Origin: Pseudoalteromonas phenolica
GTDB lineage: Bacteria; Pseudomonadota; Gammaproteobacteria; Enterobacterales; Alteromonadaceae
Assembly (NCBI RefSeq): GCF_005876835.1
Contig: NZ_PPSW01000008.1
Span: 1 to 64,000, forward strand
Length of the DNA stretch: 64,000 nt
Direction of reading: 5' to 3'
The notes beneath the pieces are model-generated. The model ran no database searches. It was not told the origin of the DNA and worked only from the letters and a program-made list of their open reading frames with translations. The position numbers were made by a program, and so were the translations under genes. Of the stretch, positions 51,426-62,839 are shown piece by piece; position 1 is the stretch's first letter; every line of letters begins with the position of its first letter.

Positions 51426-53936
51426 TTACGCAACTGTTTTCTCTGGGAAAATAGTTGTAATTTCTTTTTTGAGTAGATTGATCGGCATGGGCTTAGCAAT
51501 AAAATATCCCTGCCCGTAATCTATGCCAATCTCTTTTAAAGCATCAAAAATGTCTTTGCTTTCAACATATTCAGCAACAGAGTGCTTGTCTAATGAATGA
51601 CTAATATCGTTCACCGCCTTCACCAAAGCAAGATCAATGGGATCATTGAGCATGTCACGAACAAACGATCCATCAATTTTTACATGTTGGGCTGGGAGCT
51701 GCTTTAAATAACTAAAGGTGCTAAAGCCTGTGCCAAAGTCATCAATCGAGAAATGGCAGCCCAGTTGATTCAGTTTCTTGATCATCGCCTGAGTCGCTGA
51801 CAAGTTATTGATACTCGCCGATTCTGTGATTTCAAATATCACTCGACTTGGATTGACTTGATATTGCACTAAGCAATCTTGAATATGGGGTAATAACCTT
51901 TCATCTAAAAATGAGTGGGCAGATAGGTTAATTGCAACCTGGCTTAACTCAGTATGCTCAGAGAGTGCCTTAATTGCATGTTTTACCACACATTGATCCA
52001 TTAGGAAGGTATCGTTAAGTAACTCTAAAGCAGGAATAAACTGATTTGGGTAAATTAGTTCATCGTTTATTTTTAAACGCAGCAAGGTTTCAAAGTACGC
52101 TATATGCGCATGTTTAAAAGACCAAATCGGTTGATAGTGCAGTTCGACTTGTTCGTTTTGTAGTGCTTGGCGTACAGCATGACCCCATTCTAATCCGCCT
52201 TGCAAGGTATTATTTTCGGCATCATCTTTGTTATAACAATGCACTAAATTACGACCTAAGCTCTTAGCAATATAGAGTGCAATATCTGCCTGTTTTAATG
52301 ACTCATTGGCATCATGGTTTGAAGCCGTGATCTGAGTTAAACCGATTGAGCAGCTAATGGAATAGCTATTTTCTTCAGAATGAAACTCATGCTTATCTAT
52401 GGCCATACAGATACTTTCGGCAATAATATGTGCATCAAGTAAACTGACTTCTTTTAAAATCACGGCGAACTCATCACCACCAATACGGAAGATCAGGTGT
52501 TCATCGCCAATGTTGTGGCCAAATAGCTGAGCAACCTCTTTAAGAATGATGTCACCTTGCTGGTGCCCTTTAGAGTCATTAATAATTTTAAAGTGATCGA
52601 GGTCAATATATAGAAGTGCATGTTCAGAGAGTGAGTCTTCACTCATTGTTTTACAGAGACTTTGCAACTGCTGGTCGAAATAGTAGCGGTTGTGCAGTCC
52701 GGTTAATGTGTCATGCAGGGCTAAATGACGTAATTGCAATTCAGCCTGTTTACGTTCGTGAATGTTATCTATCGTTGCCGTAATCGTAACATCAGAAGTG
52801 GTGTTTTTAATGAGCTGAAAGCGACATTCAACCCAAATAGACGCGCCATTTTTTTGAGTGAGCTGTAATTCAAGCTGAGCGTAACGTTGCGCACCAGTTT
52901 TGACTTTGGCGAGCTGTTTATTCAGGGTGTGCTGATCATCTTCATGGATGAACGCTTTTAACGAGACCCCTAAACTGGCTTTAATACCGAATCCTGAGAG
53001 AGCTTCCCAAGCTGGGTTAATAAAGCGAATTTTAGCTTCGGTGTCTAACTCCATGACCACGGTATTTAAATGCAATAGAATACGCTGGTGTGCAGAGAAT
53101 AAATCTTTGTAGCGACGTTCGCTTTGACTGAGTTGTGATACTTTGTCTGCAAACTCTGCATAACTCACCATAAAATCTTCACGGCGCGCAGCATGATCAC
53201 AGACTTTGTTTAAAATTGGCAAGTTGTACGGCGCTCTGACAAAGTCAGTCACACCCATAAGGAGTAGCTGTTCGGCATCATTAACGTCTTTACTGTCGAT
53301 GATAGTCACAACAGACTGATTTGGCTTATGCTCTAAAATTGCCGCGATTAATTGCTTACTTTCAGAGTAGGTTGTACCAGAGGTGTTAATCAACACAATT
53401 GCGTATTGGTTTTGTAAGAATAGCGCTTGTGCATCTTGTAGAGTGTTAACAACTGTACATGCAAAACTGAACTCTAGTTGCTCGCAGATTTCTTCTGCTT
53501 GAGTATGATCAGGCTCGAATAATAACAAATCAAGGCGACTGCTTTTTTCCAATTGTGTTGATAACACATTGGCTAATAATTCTGGAAGTTGCTCGTGTTT
53601 CTCAAAAGGTAAAACGGCATCAATGCTATAACTTCTGGCGGTAGTTTCAGCAATGCGTTCGCAATAAATAGGCGGAGTGAGCACGATGGGCGAGTGTTTG
53701 GGGGTTTCTAATAATCCTGAGCGCACCATACGTGCAAAGCGCCAGCCATCAATTTTTCCAACATCGAGCCCTGTGATAATGAGATCAACGGCTCGTTGTT
53801 TTAATAGATGCAACGCAGCTTGGCTATCTTCACATTCGATGATTTCAAACACTTCTAGTTTATTGAGGGTAAGTGAAATGGTTGCGCGTTCGGACTCGCT
53901 GGCATTGACTATGAGCAATGAAAGTTGCCTTGCCAT
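51426..53936 (-). CDS. REC-PAS-GGDEF-EAL cyclic-di-GMP signalling protein
   Basis: The 836-residue protein has two receiver-like domains (about 5-120 and 135-250), the first with VDLIITGLDVG and weak phosphorylation-site match, a PAS domain (about 285-400), a GGDEF domain with intact FRIGGDEFAVIL (about 470-500) and an EAL domain (about 570-825) in which the EAL motif reads ETL (YFETLLRL). Other EAL sites (INLSAHS, EITES, IDDFGTG, KIDGSFV, YGQGYFIAKP) are present. It may make or break c-di-GMP, or both. It lies apart from the other c-di-GMP gene and has no obvious kinase partner. Confidence 0.92.
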   Translation of the reverse strand: MARQLSLLIVNASESERATISLTLNKLEVFEIIECEDSQAALHLLKQRAVDLIITGLDVGKIDGWRFARMVRSGLLETPKHSPIVLTPPIYCERIAETTARSYSIDAVLPFEKHEQLPELLANVLSTQLEKSSRLDLLLFEPDHTQAEEICEQLEFSFACTVVNTLQDAQALFLQNQYAIVLINTSGTTYSESKQLIAAILEHKPNQSVVTIIDSKDVNDAEQLLLMGVTDFVRAPYNLPILNKVCDHAARREDFMVSYAEFADKVSQLSQSERRYKDLFSAHQRILLHLNTVVMELDTEAKIRFINPAWEALSGFGIKASLGVSLKAFIHEDDQHTLNKQLAKVKTGAQRYAQLELQLTQKNGASIWVECRFQLIKNTTSDVTITATIDNIHERKQAELQLRHLALHDTLTGLHNRYYFDQQLQSLCKTMSEDSLSEHALLYIDLDHFKIINDSKGHQQGDIILKEVAQLFGHNIGDEHLIFRIGGDEFAVILKEVSLLDAHIIAESICMAIDKHEFHSEENSYSISCSIGLTQITASNHDANESLKQADIALYIAKSLGRNLVHCYNKDDAENNTLQGGLEWGHAVRQALQNEQVELHYQPIWSFKHAHIAYFETLLRLKINDELIYPNQFIPALELLNDTFLMDQCVVKHAIKALSEHTELSQVAINLSAHSFLDERLLPHIQDCLVQYQVNPSRVIFEITESASINNLSATQAMIKKLNQLGCHFSIDDFGTGFSTFSYLKQLPAQHVKIDGSFVRDMLNDPIDLALVKAVNDISHSLDKHSVAEYVESKDIFDALKEIGIDYGQGYFIAKPMPINLLKKEITTIFPEKTVA

Positions 53937-54163
53937 ACTTATATTAACCTCAATCGATTTGTTGTCATCGTCTACGATACCTTTGCTTTACCGAGTATGT
54001 TTTTATTTTAATTATTATTTTTAAAAATGTCGGTAATTAGCTGTTTCTAAAAACATTGCTTCAAAGACCTAGGTTAATGCTATTTTTGTGCACTTACAAG
54101 CACTTGATTAAGTGTTATAGGAACACTAAACTTGGCCGCTGTTTTATAACTTGAGGTGTTGTC

Positions 54164-55201
54164 ATGCGCGTTGCTGACTTTAGTTTTGAACTTCCTGATG
54201 AGTTAATCGCTCGTCATCCTATGGCAGATCGTACTGCGAGCCGACTACTGACTCTCGATGGGAATACGGGCGAGTTAGGTCACAAAATCTTCAAAGATCT
54301 CATTGATTTCTTAAATCCGAACGATTTAATGATCTTCAACAATACCAAAGTGATCCCAGCCCGTATGTATGGCCAAAAAAGCACTGGTGGCAAAGTTGAA
54401 GTGTTGGTTGAACGTGTTGTAGATGAGCATAGAGTGCTTGCCCATGTTCGTTCAAGCAAGTCACCAAAAGAAGGTGCAACACTGATTCTAGAAGGTAAAG
54501 CAGAAGCGACTATGGTCGCACGTCATGGTGAGTTGTTTGAGCTTGAGTTTAAAGGTGAGCAAACGGTGTTAAACATCTTAGATGACATTGGCCATATGCC
54601 TTTACCGCCTTATATTGACCGTCCAGATACGGAAGAAGATAAAGCGCGTTATCAAACCGTATACAACGAAAAGCCAGGTGCAGTGGCGGCGCCGACAGCG
54701 GGTTTACACTTTGATGAAACATTGCTCGAAAAGATCAAAGAAAAAGGCATCGAAACACAGTTCATTACTTTGCATGTAGGTGCGGGCACTTTCCAACCTG
54801 TACGTGCAGATTCAGTTGATGAACATGTGATGCATTCTGAGTACATTGAAGTGTCTCAAGAAGTAGTTGATGCCATCAAGAAAACCAAAGCCAATGGCGG
54901 TCGAGTGATTGCGGTAGGTACGACATCTGTTCGTTCACTAGAGTCTGCGGCGAAAGCGAGCGAAGGTGAATTACAGTCACTTTATGGCGATACAGACATT
55001 TTCATCTACCCAGGTTATGAATTCCAGGTAGTCGATGCCATGATCACTAACTTCCACTTACCTGAGTCTACTTTGATCATGTTAGTGAGTGCGTTTGCAG
55101 GCCAAGATCATATTATCAATGCCTATAAAACGGCAGTGAATGAGCAATATCGCTTCTTCAGCTATGGCGATGCCATGTTTATCACCAAGCAAGATAAATA
55201 G
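54164..55201 (+). CDS. queA: tRNA preQ1(34) S-adenosylmethionine ribosyltransferase-isomerase QueA
   Basis: The 345-residue protein matches QueA in length and key stretches: [14 protein letters not shown] (near the N terminus), [13 protein letters not shown] and [23 protein letters not shown], and [19 protein letters not shown]. It uses S-adenosylmethionine to turn 7-aminomethyl-7-deazaguanine in tRNA into epoxyqueuosine. It precedes tgt, which inserts the base, with a terminator-like hairpin in between, so the two may be separately transcribed here. The modification supports decoding of NAC/NAU codons. Confidence 0.96.
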   Translation: MRVADFSFELPDELIARHPMADRTASRLLTLDGNTGELGHKIFKDLIDFLNPNDLMIFNNTKVIPARMYGQKSTGGKVEVLVERVVDEHRVLAHVRSSKSPKEGATLILEGKAEATMVARHGELFELEFKGEQTVLNILDDIGHMPLPPYIDRPDTEEDKARYQTVYNEKPGAVAAPTAGLHFDETLLEKIKEKGIETQFITLHVGAGTFQPVRADSVDEHVMHSEYIEVSQEVVDAIKKTKANGGRVIAVGTTSVRSLESAAKASEGELQSLYGDTDIFIYPGYEFQVVDAMITNFHLPESTLIMLVSAFAGQDHIINAYKTAVNEQYRFFSYGDAMFITKQDK

Positions 55202-55234
55202 CGGCTAGAATTTTCTAGCTAGCACCATTCTATG

Positions 55235-55256
55235 AAGGCCCTGAAACCAGGGCCTT
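55235..55256 (+). terminator. Terminator after queA
   Basis: AAGGCCCTG / CAGGGCCTT form a 9-bp perfect stem with loop AAAC, followed by a T-rich stretch. It lies about 33 bp after the queA stop codon. Confidence 0.8.
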
Positions 55257-55416
55257 GTTGTTTTAAGCGTTTCTTCTTAACTCTTAATTCTTATCTCTTA
55301 TCTCAGTCATCTTTAATTTCTTAGTTTTCGCCCCAATCATTAGAATTCACTTTGCAAACAAGGTAGAATCGGGCGGTTAAAATCAGCTCTAAAAATAAAC
55401 GCGATGGCGTTTATAG

Positions 55417-56580
<1,164 letters not shown>

Positions 56581-56609
56581 TATAAATTTAAAATATAAGA
56601 GGAAGTGTT

Positions 56610-56948
56610 ATGAGTTTATTTATCTCGACTGCGCATGCAAGTGCTGCAGCGCCTGCACCTGCTGGCGGTGGCATGGAAATGCTTATCATGTTAGGTGTGT
56701 TTGGTTTGGTATTTTATTTCTTAATCTACCGTCCACAAGCTAAACGTGTAAAAGAGCACAAAGACCTAATGGGCGCTTTAGGTAAAGGTGACGAAGTACT
56801 AACGCAAGGCGGTCTAGTAGGTAAAATCACTAAAGTTGCTGATGACAAAGACTTTGTTGTTATTGCTTTAAATGACCAAACTGAAGTTACAGTACAAAAA
56901 TCAGCAGTATCAGCTGTGTTGCCTAAAGGCACAATGAAATCGCTGTAA
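56610..56948 (+). CDS. yajC: Preprotein translocase subunit YajC
   Basis: This 112-residue protein has one membrane helix (about 24-42) and the YajC signature FYFLIYRPQAKRVKEHKDLM (about 36-55), then LGKGDEVLTQGGLVGKI. It joins SecD-SecF at the translocon in the inner membrane. An AGAGGAAG site lies upstream. The gene is 29 bp after tgt and 30 bp before secD. Confidence 0.95.
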   Translation: MSLFISTAHASAAAPAPAGGGMEMLIMLGVFGLVFYFLIYRPQAKRVKEHKDLMGALGKGDEVLTQGGLVGKITKVADDKDFVVIALNDQTEVTVQKSAVSAVLPKGTMKSL

Positions 56949-56978
56949 TCTAAAAACAAAAATAAAAAGGTAAAGCCT

Positions 56979-58838
56979 GTGTTAAACAAGTATCCAATGT
57001 GGAAATATTTACTTGTTCTGGCTGTATTAGCGATTGGTATTTTATATGCCACACCAAACCTGTATGGCCGAGATCCGGCCATACAGGTTTCTGGTACTAA
57101 AGGTGCCAGCGCTGATCTAAGCGTGCTAGACAAAGTAAATGAGACTCTAAAAGAGAACAACATCACAGTTAAATCTTCAGCATTAGAAAACGATCAAGTA
57201 TTGGTACGTTTTACGAATGTTGAAGAGCAGTTAAAAGCGCAAGATATTTTGCGTGACAGCCTATCTGACGACTACATTTCTGCAATTAATATGAGCCCTG
57301 CACAACCTGATTGGTTGAAAGGTATTGGTGGTAACCCAATGAAGCTAGGCCTAGATTTAAGTGGTGGTGTTCACTTCACAATGGAAGTCGACATGGTAAC
57401 AGCGTTAGACAATGCGCTAGAAACCATGGAACAAGATTTCAAGAGTGACTTACGTGGTGAGAAACTTCGTTATCGTTCAATTCGCCGTGTCTCGGGTTCT
57501 GAACGCGTACAAGTGATCATGCGTAATGATGATGACAAAGATGCGGCAGAGCGCTTTTTAAAGCAGCGTTACCCGCTGTATAACTTTGTTGATGATAGTA
57601 GCAACAGCTTGGCATTCTTCGCGAGCTTGAGCGATCAGAAGTTCAAAGAGATCCGCGCTTACGCAATCAAACAGAACGAAACCATCATTCGTAACCGTAT
57701 TAACCAGTTAGGTGTTGCTGAGCCAAATGTTCAACAGCAAGGTGCAGAACGTATTATTGTGCAACTACCAGGTGTTCAAGACACTGCCCGTGCTAAAGAA
57801 ATTTTAGGTGCAACGGCAACCCTTGAGTTCCGTGAAGTAGATGAAAACGCGGATGTGCGCTCTGCTGCGCAGGGCCGTGTTCCACCGGGCACTGAAGTGA
57901 TCATGCACAAAGATGGCTATCCAGTAGTATTGAAGAAACGTGTTATTTTAGGCGGCTCTCACATTACCGGCGCACAATCGGGTATGGATGAGTACTCACG
58001 CCCTCAGGTGAGTATCAACCTTGATAGCAAAGGTGGCGCTAAAATGAGTGCCTTCACTAAACGTGCTGTGGGTAAGCGTATGGCGACAGTATTCATTGAA
58101 TACAAGCCATCAGGTAAGAAAGACGAAAATGGTAAAGCACTTCCACCGATAAAGGTTGAAGAAGTGATTAACGTTGCGACGATTCAATCACGCCTAAATA
58201 ATTCATTCCGTATTACTGGTATCGACAATCCAGCTGAAGCGCATAACCTGAGTTTACTACTTCGTGCAGGTGCATTAGTTGCGCCAATTCAAATCGTTGA
58301 AGAGCGTACAGTAGGTCCAAGCCTAGGTCAGGAAAACATCGAAGCAGGTATGACAGCAGTGGTACTTGGTTTTGCTTTTGTACTGGCATTTATGTTGTTG
58401 TACTACAAAGGCTTTGGTCTGGTATCTAACATTGCACTTGCCTCTAACCTAGTGCTTATTGTTGGCGTTATGTCGATGATCCCTGGTGCGACTCTGACAT
58501 TACCTGGTATTGCCGGTATCGTACTAACGGTAGGTATGGCAGTAGATGCGAACGTACTTATCTTTGAGCGTATTCGTGAAGAATTGGCTGATGGCCGCAG
58601 CCCTCAGCAAGCGGTTCACCAAGGTTATGACAGTGCATTTAGCACCATTTTCGATGCCAACATCACCACACTGATTGCAGCCGTTATCTTATTTGCGGTA
58701 GGTACAGGTCCAATCGCGGGCTTCGCTGTAACACTTGCAATTGGTATCATCACATCGATGTTTACAGCTATTATCGGTACGCGTGCTGTGATCAATTTAG
58801 TGATCGGTGGCAAGCGTATTAATAAGCTTTCAATCTAG
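56979..58838 (+). CDS. secD: Protein translocase subunit SecD
   Basis: The 619-residue SecD starts at a GTG that gives the conserved N terminus [10 protein letters not shown]. It has one N-terminal membrane helix, a large periplasmic P1 domain ([14 protein letters not shown], then [18 protein letters not shown] and [11 protein letters not shown]), and five C-terminal helices with [20 protein letters not shown]. It uses the proton gradient to help pull proteins across the inner membrane. secF follows 9 bp later. Confidence 0.96.
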   Translation: MLNKYPMWKYLLVLAVLAIGILYATPNLYGRDPAIQVSGTKGASADLSVLDKVNETLKENNITVKSSALENDQVLVRFTNVEEQLKAQDILRDSLSDDYISAINMSPAQPDWLKGIGGNPMKLGLDLSGGVHFTMEVDMVTALDNALETMEQDFKSDLRGEKLRYRSIRRVSGSERVQVIMRNDDDKDAAERFLKQRYPLYNFVDDSSNSLAFFASLSDQKFKEIRAYAIKQNETIIRNRINQLGVAEPNVQQQGAERIIVQLPGVQDTARAKEILGATATLEFREVDENADVRSAAQGRVPPGTEVIMHKDGYPVVLKKRVILGGSHITGAQSGMDEYSRPQVSINLDSKGGAKMSAFTKRAVGKRMATVFIEYKPSGKKDENGKALPPIKVEEVINVATIQSRLNNSFRITGIDNPAEAHNLSLLLRAGALVAPIQIVEERTVGPSLGQENIEAGMTAVVLGFAFVLAFMLLYYKGFGLVSNIALASNLVLIVGVMSMIPGATLTLPGIAGIVLTVGMAVDANVLIFERIREELADGRSPQQAVHQGYDSAFSTIFDANITTLIAAVILFAVGTGPIAGFAVTLAIGIITSMFTAIIGTRAVINLVIGGKRINKLSI

Positions 58839-58847
58839 GAGACGGAT

Positions 58848-59792
58848 ATGCAGTTATTAAAATTAAATGACACCATCCGCTTTATGTCAGCACGCAAAAT
58901 TACTATGGCGATTTCTGCGTTATTGATCCTGGCATCAATTGCGTCTATGGCAATCCGTGGATTGAACTTTGGTTTAGACTTTACTGGTGGTACAGCAGTT
59001 GAAGTTGGTTTTTCACAGCCAGCTGATCTGGCAAAAATCCGTTCTGTCTTAGCTGAAAATGGTTTTGCTGATGCGTCAGTACAGTTATTTGGTTCGAGCC
59101 AAGATGTACTGGTTCGTTTAGCACCTCGCGGTAGTGATGTTAAAGCTGAGACGATTGGTAACCAATTGATTGCCGCGCTTAAGCAAGCGGACAGCAGTGT
59201 AGAAATGCGTCGTATTGAGTTTGTTGGCCCAAGTGTGGGTGAAGACTTAAAAGAGCAGGGTGGCTTAGCCATGCTCACCGCACTTATCTGTATCTTGATG
59301 TATGTTGCATTTCGATTTGAGTATCGTTTTGCCATCGGTGCGGTAGCGGCACTTTTCCACGATGTGATCATCACTATGGGTCTTTTCTCATTATTAGACC
59401 TAGAATTTGATCTGACGATCCTTGCAGCAATCTTAGCGGTTATCGGTTACTCACTGAATGATACCATTGTTGTATCTGACCGTATTCGTGAGAACTTCCG
59501 TAAAGTGCGTATTGATGACACCATTGAGATCATCAATATCTCACTCACGCAAACACTAAACCGTACGTTAGTTACATCAATCACGACTATTTTAGTATTG
59601 ATTGCGCTATTCGTATGGGGCGGCCAGACCATTCATGGTTTCGCAACTGCGCTACTATTCGGTGTGTTCATTGGTACTTACTCTTCTGTTTATGTTGCAA
59701 GCTCGGTTGCTGTTGCTATGGGTGTAAGCAAAGAAGATTTAATACCGGTAGAAGTTGAAAAAGAAGGTGCGGACTTAGACGCCATGCCTTAA
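58848..59792 (+). CDS. secF: Protein translocase subunit SecF
   Basis: The 314-residue protein has six membrane helices, the periplasmic segment GLNFGLDFTGGTAVEVGF (about 38-55) and the motifs VIGYSLNDTIVVSDRIRENF (about 200-219) and TSITTILVLIALFVWGG. It acts with SecD and YajC in protein export. An AGGAGACGG site precedes the ATG. A strong terminator follows and closes the operon. Confidence 0.96.
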   Translation: MQLLKLNDTIRFMSARKITMAISALLILASIASMAIRGLNFGLDFTGGTAVEVGFSQPADLAKIRSVLAENGFADASVQLFGSSQDVLVRLAPRGSDVKAETIGNQLIAALKQADSSVEMRRIEFVGPSVGEDLKEQGGLAMLTALICILMYVAFRFEYRFAIGAVAALFHDVIITMGLFSLLDLEFDLTILAAILAVIGYSLNDTIVVSDRIRENFRKVRIDDTIEIINISLTQTLNRTLVTSITTILVLIALFVWGGQTIHGFATALLFGVFIGTYSSVYVASSVAVAMGVSKEDLIPVEVEKEGADLDAMP

Positions 59793-59812
59793 GAAAACCA
59801 ATGTTTTCTTTA

Positions 59813-59844
59813 AAAAAACCGCATATGCAAATATGCGGTTTTTT
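59813..59844 (+). terminator. Terminator after secF
   Basis: AAAAAACCGCATAT / ATATGCGGTTTTTT pair around GCAA, giving a strong stem with a T-run. Confidence 0.92.
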
Positions 59845-59932
59845 ATTGTCTGAAAAGCAACTTTTGAACCTTTCCTTTGTAATTGCATCAAATCAGTTAT
59901 AATCAAGAAAAGTATTTAAAATAGGTAAATTT

Positions 59933-60223
59933 ATGAAAAGCTTATTGATTGCAGTATTACCTTTGGCCTTTGTATTATCAGGTTGCAAGGTAAACGAAGG
60001 TGAAGCATACGAAAAAGATAAAGCACCTGAAGAACGCTCTGAGTATGTAGGCACAGAAGGACTTGCACAGGCACAAAAAGATAAACTGTATTTGATGGAT
60101 AAAGAACTTAGAGACAAGTGTAACGATGCGAAGATCAGTTACGCGGTGGCGAAATCAAATAACAATGAGAAAGAAGCACAAGCGCAAAAAGCGATTATGG
60201 CCAATACCTGTAAGGGTAAGTAA
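59933..60223 (+). CDS. Small lipoprotein of unknown function
   Basis: The 96-residue protein has a lipoprotein signal peptide whose lipobox is LSGC, making Cys18 the lipidated residue. The mature part is short, charged and rich in Lys, Glu and Ala (EAQAQKAIMANTCKGK at the end), with three further Cys-containing or helical segments. I do not recognise a family. It is preceded by a TATAAT-like AT-rich stretch and stands alone between secF and another lipoprotein gene. Confidence 0.75.
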   Translation: MKSLLIAVLPLAFVLSGCKVNEGEAYEKDKAPEERSEYVGTEGLAQAQKDKLYLMDKELRDKCNDAKISYAVAKSNNNEKEAQAQKAIMANTCKGK

Positions 60224-60318
60224 GGCATCTAAAAGTTATCTAAATTCGCTGAATTTAGAAGAATAAAGAAAACCTCATAATTTTATGACAATGATATTTC
60301 ATTCTTTTCTTTAAAGAG

Positions 60319-60340
60319 TATAATGAGAATTGTTTTCAAT
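60319..60340 (+). promoter_or_regulatory. Candidate Fur box overlapping a -10 element
   Basis: TGAGAATTGTTTTCA (60324-60338) matches the 7-1-7 Fur pattern at 12 of 14 informative positions. It directly overlaps and follows a -10 hexamer TATAAT (60319-60324). The next start codon is at 60359. Confidence 0.5.
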
Positions 60341-60358
60341 AATAATTACGAGGTTCTC

Positions 60359-60886
60359 ATGAAATCTAGGTTGGCAATTTTACTTACAAGCCTTGCACTA
60401 ACAGCATGTTCAGAGCAGGTTGAGCAACAAACACAAACGACTGAAGCTGCATCAGCCAAAGTAACCAACTTAGACACCTACAAGCAACAAGCACAAAGCT
60501 TACTTGGTGAGATCAGAGCCAACGAAGCGTCTCAAAAACTTGAGCAAAGCTCACAGCAACTTGTTGCGACCTCTCGTCAATTATTAGCTGAATTCACGGC
60601 TAAACATCCTGCATGTGACAGCTACCTTTCGGCATTAGACAAAGCTGCTGATGTTATTCCAACGTTGCCACTAGAAGAAATTGAATCTGGTTACCATAAA
60701 GACGGTAAGTTACCTAAATACGACTCGCCAGTGTGCTACCACGCAAAAGATTTATTGGTTCACCCTGCAACTGTGCAAGCAATGGCCTCGCAAGGTATGC
60801 AGTTTGAATCGGCCTATGAAGACGCTGAACTTGAAATTGTCGAAGTGATTGCGCATTTCGATCAAGTTGAAAAAGCACTTCGCTAA
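60359..60886 (+). CDS. Lipoprotein, possibly iron-regulated
   Basis: I start this at the ATG at 60359, which gives a proper lipoprotein signal with lipobox LTAC (Cys17) and has AGG upstream; the ATG at 60323 lies within the promoter. The 175-residue protein is helical, Gln/Ser/Glu-rich after the signal, with Cys at HPACDSY and PVCYHA that could pair. The family was not recognised. The overlapping Fur-like site suggests expression when iron is scarce. It ends before a strong terminator. Confidence 0.7.
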   Translation: MKSRLAILLTSLALTACSEQVEQQTQTTEAASAKVTNLDTYKQQAQSLLGEIRANEASQKLEQSSQQLVATSRQLLAEFTAKHPACDSYLSALDKAADVIPTLPLEEIESGYHKDGKLPKYDSPVCYHAKDLLVHPATVQAMASQGMQFESAYEDAELEIVEVIAHFDQVEKALR

Positions 60887-60915
60887 TCTATTGCTTCGTT
60901 ATAATTTATCGAAGA

Positions 60916-60953
60916 AATAATAATGGCGCCCATTGGGCGCCATTATTATTTTT
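60916..60953. terminator. Bidirectional terminator, lipoprotein gene / yfhL
   Basis: A 16-bp perfect stem (AATAATAATGGCGCCC and its complement) surrounds loop ATT. T-rich sequence follows on both strands. It serves the lipoprotein gene and the convergent yfhL-trhP operon. Confidence 0.9.
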
Positions 60954-60965
60954 GGGGTTCCGTTT

Positions 60966-61220
60966 TTATTTATCTTGACCTGTGAGCCGCAAAAACTTCT
61001 CAGCCAAGGCATCTAAATCTTCTTTGTGACTGGGATCGGGCTTTATGCAATCGATCGGGCAAACACTTACGCACGTGGGCGTGTCGTAATGGCCGACACA
61101 CTCAGTGCATTTATTTGGATCAATCTCATAAATTTTCTCACCCATATAAATGGCCTCATTGGGACATTCAGGATCGCACATATCACAGTTGATGCATTTT
61201 GAATTGATCAACAGCGCCAT
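60966..61220 (-). CDS. yfhL: YfhL-family 2x[4Fe-4S] ferredoxin
   Basis: This 84-residue ferredoxin has two cluster motifs: CINCDMCDPECPN (Cys9, Cys12, Cys15, Cys19) and a second set starting CTECVGHYDTPTCVSVCP. The insertion between cysteines in the second motif is the mark of YfhL/Allochromatium-type ferredoxins. It lies 3 bp after trhP, so the two are co-transcribed. It is a good candidate for the electron donor to TrhP or to another Fe-S enzyme. Confidence 0.92.
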   Translation of the reverse strand: MALLINSKCINCDMCDPECPNEAIYMGEKIYEIDPNKCTECVGHYDTPTCVSVCPIDCIKPDPSHKEDLDALAEKFLRLTGQDK

Positions 61221-61223
61221 GAT

Positions 61224-62582
61224 TTAGGCCTTTTTAAATGGGTTACGCGTATCTTCTTGATCGTTCAGGTTACGCATCAAAATAGCGTGATCTAAATCGA
61301 TGTTTTCAGGCAATGGAATTTTTACAATGTGACCAGAGCCTTTTGCATCATCAATTTTCTCGCCTTTTTTGTTTTCCATGTGCTCAAGGTTGAAGCTGAT
61401 GTTGCCTTGCGGTGTCATGAGCTCAAGACTGTGGCCCGTACAGAATTTATTCTTAACATCAATCTCAACCAAGCCATTGTCTAAGCGACCTAATACTTCA
61501 CCCACAAACTGCTGTTTGTCAGAAACAGAGTGGCCATATTCATAGTTTTGGTAATCTTGGTGAGCGTGGCGCTTTAAAAAGCCCTCGGTATAACCACGGT
61601 GTGCTAAGTTCTCAAGGGTACGCATTAGGTTAGGATCGAATGGTTTACCCGCCACTGCGTCATCAATTGCCTTGCGGTAAACTTGTGCTGTGCGTGCTAC
61701 ATAATAAAAAGACTTAGTACGACCTTCGATCTTCAAGCTGTGCACGCCCATTTTTGTCAGTTGGTCGACATACTGGACCGCACGCAAGTCTTTCGAGTTC
61801 ATGATATACGTACCATGTTCGTCTTCAAATGCAGGCATGTATTCGCCCGGACGACCTTGCTCTTCTAGCATGAAAACTTCTTTCGTTGGTGCGCCTTCGC
61901 CCAGTGTAGGGATCACAGATTGAGGGTCGAATTTATGCACGACATCGCCGGTTTCAGTTTCTTTACCTGGCTTAACGTCATATTCCCAACGGCATGCATT
62001 GGTACAGGTGCCTTGGTTTGGATCGCGCTTATTGATGTAACCTGACAATAAGCAGCGACCAGAGTAGGCCATGCATAATGCACCGTGAACGAATACTTCT
62101 AGTTCGGTTTGTGGGCACAGCTCACGAATTTCAGCGATCTCTTCAAGCGATAATTCGCGCGATAAAATTACCCGCTCAATACCTTGTTTCGCCCAAAACT
62201 GAACAGAAGCATAGTTAACCGCATTGGCTTGCACTGAAAGGTGAATCGGCATATCAGGCCACTTATCACGCACTAGCATGATTAAACCCGGATCAGACAT
62301 AATGAGCGCATCGGGCTTCATGGCAATGACAGGCTCAATGTCTTTTAAGTAGGTTTGTACTTTTTTATTGTGTGGCGCGATGTTTGAAACCACATAGAGC
62401 TTTTTATTGAGTGCATGGGCTTCGTTAATCCCCAATTCTAAATTGGCTAAATCAAATTCATTGTTACGCACGCGTAAGCTGTAACGTGGTTGGCCTGCAT
62501 ACACGGCATCGGCACCATATGCGAATGCATAACGCATATTTTTTAAACTACCTGCAGGGGATAAAAGCTCTGGAACAAACAT
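61224..62582 (-). CDS. trhP: tRNA 5-hydroxyuridine synthase TrhP (YegQ), U32 family
   Basis: The 452-residue protein is a U32-family protein of YegQ length. It has the N-terminal ELLSPAGSLKNMRYAFAYGA and a cysteine-rich Fe-S region (GALCMAYSGRCLLSGYINKR, then GTCTNACRWEY, about 167-203). TrhP makes 5-hydroxyuridine at the wobble base of several tRNAs, with prephenate as a needed metabolite. Pairing with yfhL on one transcript suggests the ferredoxin supports its cluster or reaction. It diverges from ndk. Confidence 0.9.
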   Translation of the reverse strand: MFVPELLSPAGSLKNMRYAFAYGADAVYAGQPRYSLRVRNNEFDLANLELGINEAHALNKKLYVVSNIAPHNKKVQTYLKDIEPVIAMKPDALIMSDPGLIMLVRDKWPDMPIHLSVQANAVNYASVQFWAKQGIERVILSRELSLEEIAEIRELCPQTELEVFVHGALCMAYSGRCLLSGYINKRDPNQGTCTNACRWEYDVKPGKETETGDVVHKFDPQSVIPTLGEGAPTKEVFMLEEQGRPGEYMPAFEDEHGTYIMNSKDLRAVQYVDQLTKMGVHSLKIEGRTKSFYYVARTAQVYRKAIDDAVAGKPFDPNLMRTLENLAHRGYTEGFLKRHAHQDYQNYEYGHSVSDKQQFVGEVLGRLDNGLVEIDVKNKFCTGHSLELMTPQGNISFNLEHMENKKGEKIDDAKGSGHIVKIPLPENIDLDHAILMRNLNDQEDTRNPFKKA

Positions 62583-62790
62583 AGTAAAAACCTCTTACAT
62601 TGAACTGAGTGCTGGTCAGCTGTTTCGGTCAAAAGTGACGGTAAAATTTCAGGTGAAATTAAAAAGCGGCGCAGTATAAAGGTTAATGAAATTGTCATGT
62701 TTGACGCAGATCATGGTTTTTCGCTGAAATCTGATCTATTCGAAATTTTTAAAGGATCAAGATCTAGTAGGTTTTTAGCGCTAAAACGCG

Positions 62791-62796
62791 TATAAT
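62791..62796 (+). promoter_or_regulatory. -10 element upstream of ndk
   Basis: A perfect TATAAT lies 44 bp before the ndk start codon. The -35 region at the right distance (TAGGTT) is weak. Confidence 0.55.
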
Positions 62797-62839
62797 TCGC
62801 GCCCGTTAATATTCAACAATTATTATTGGAGCTAAGAAG

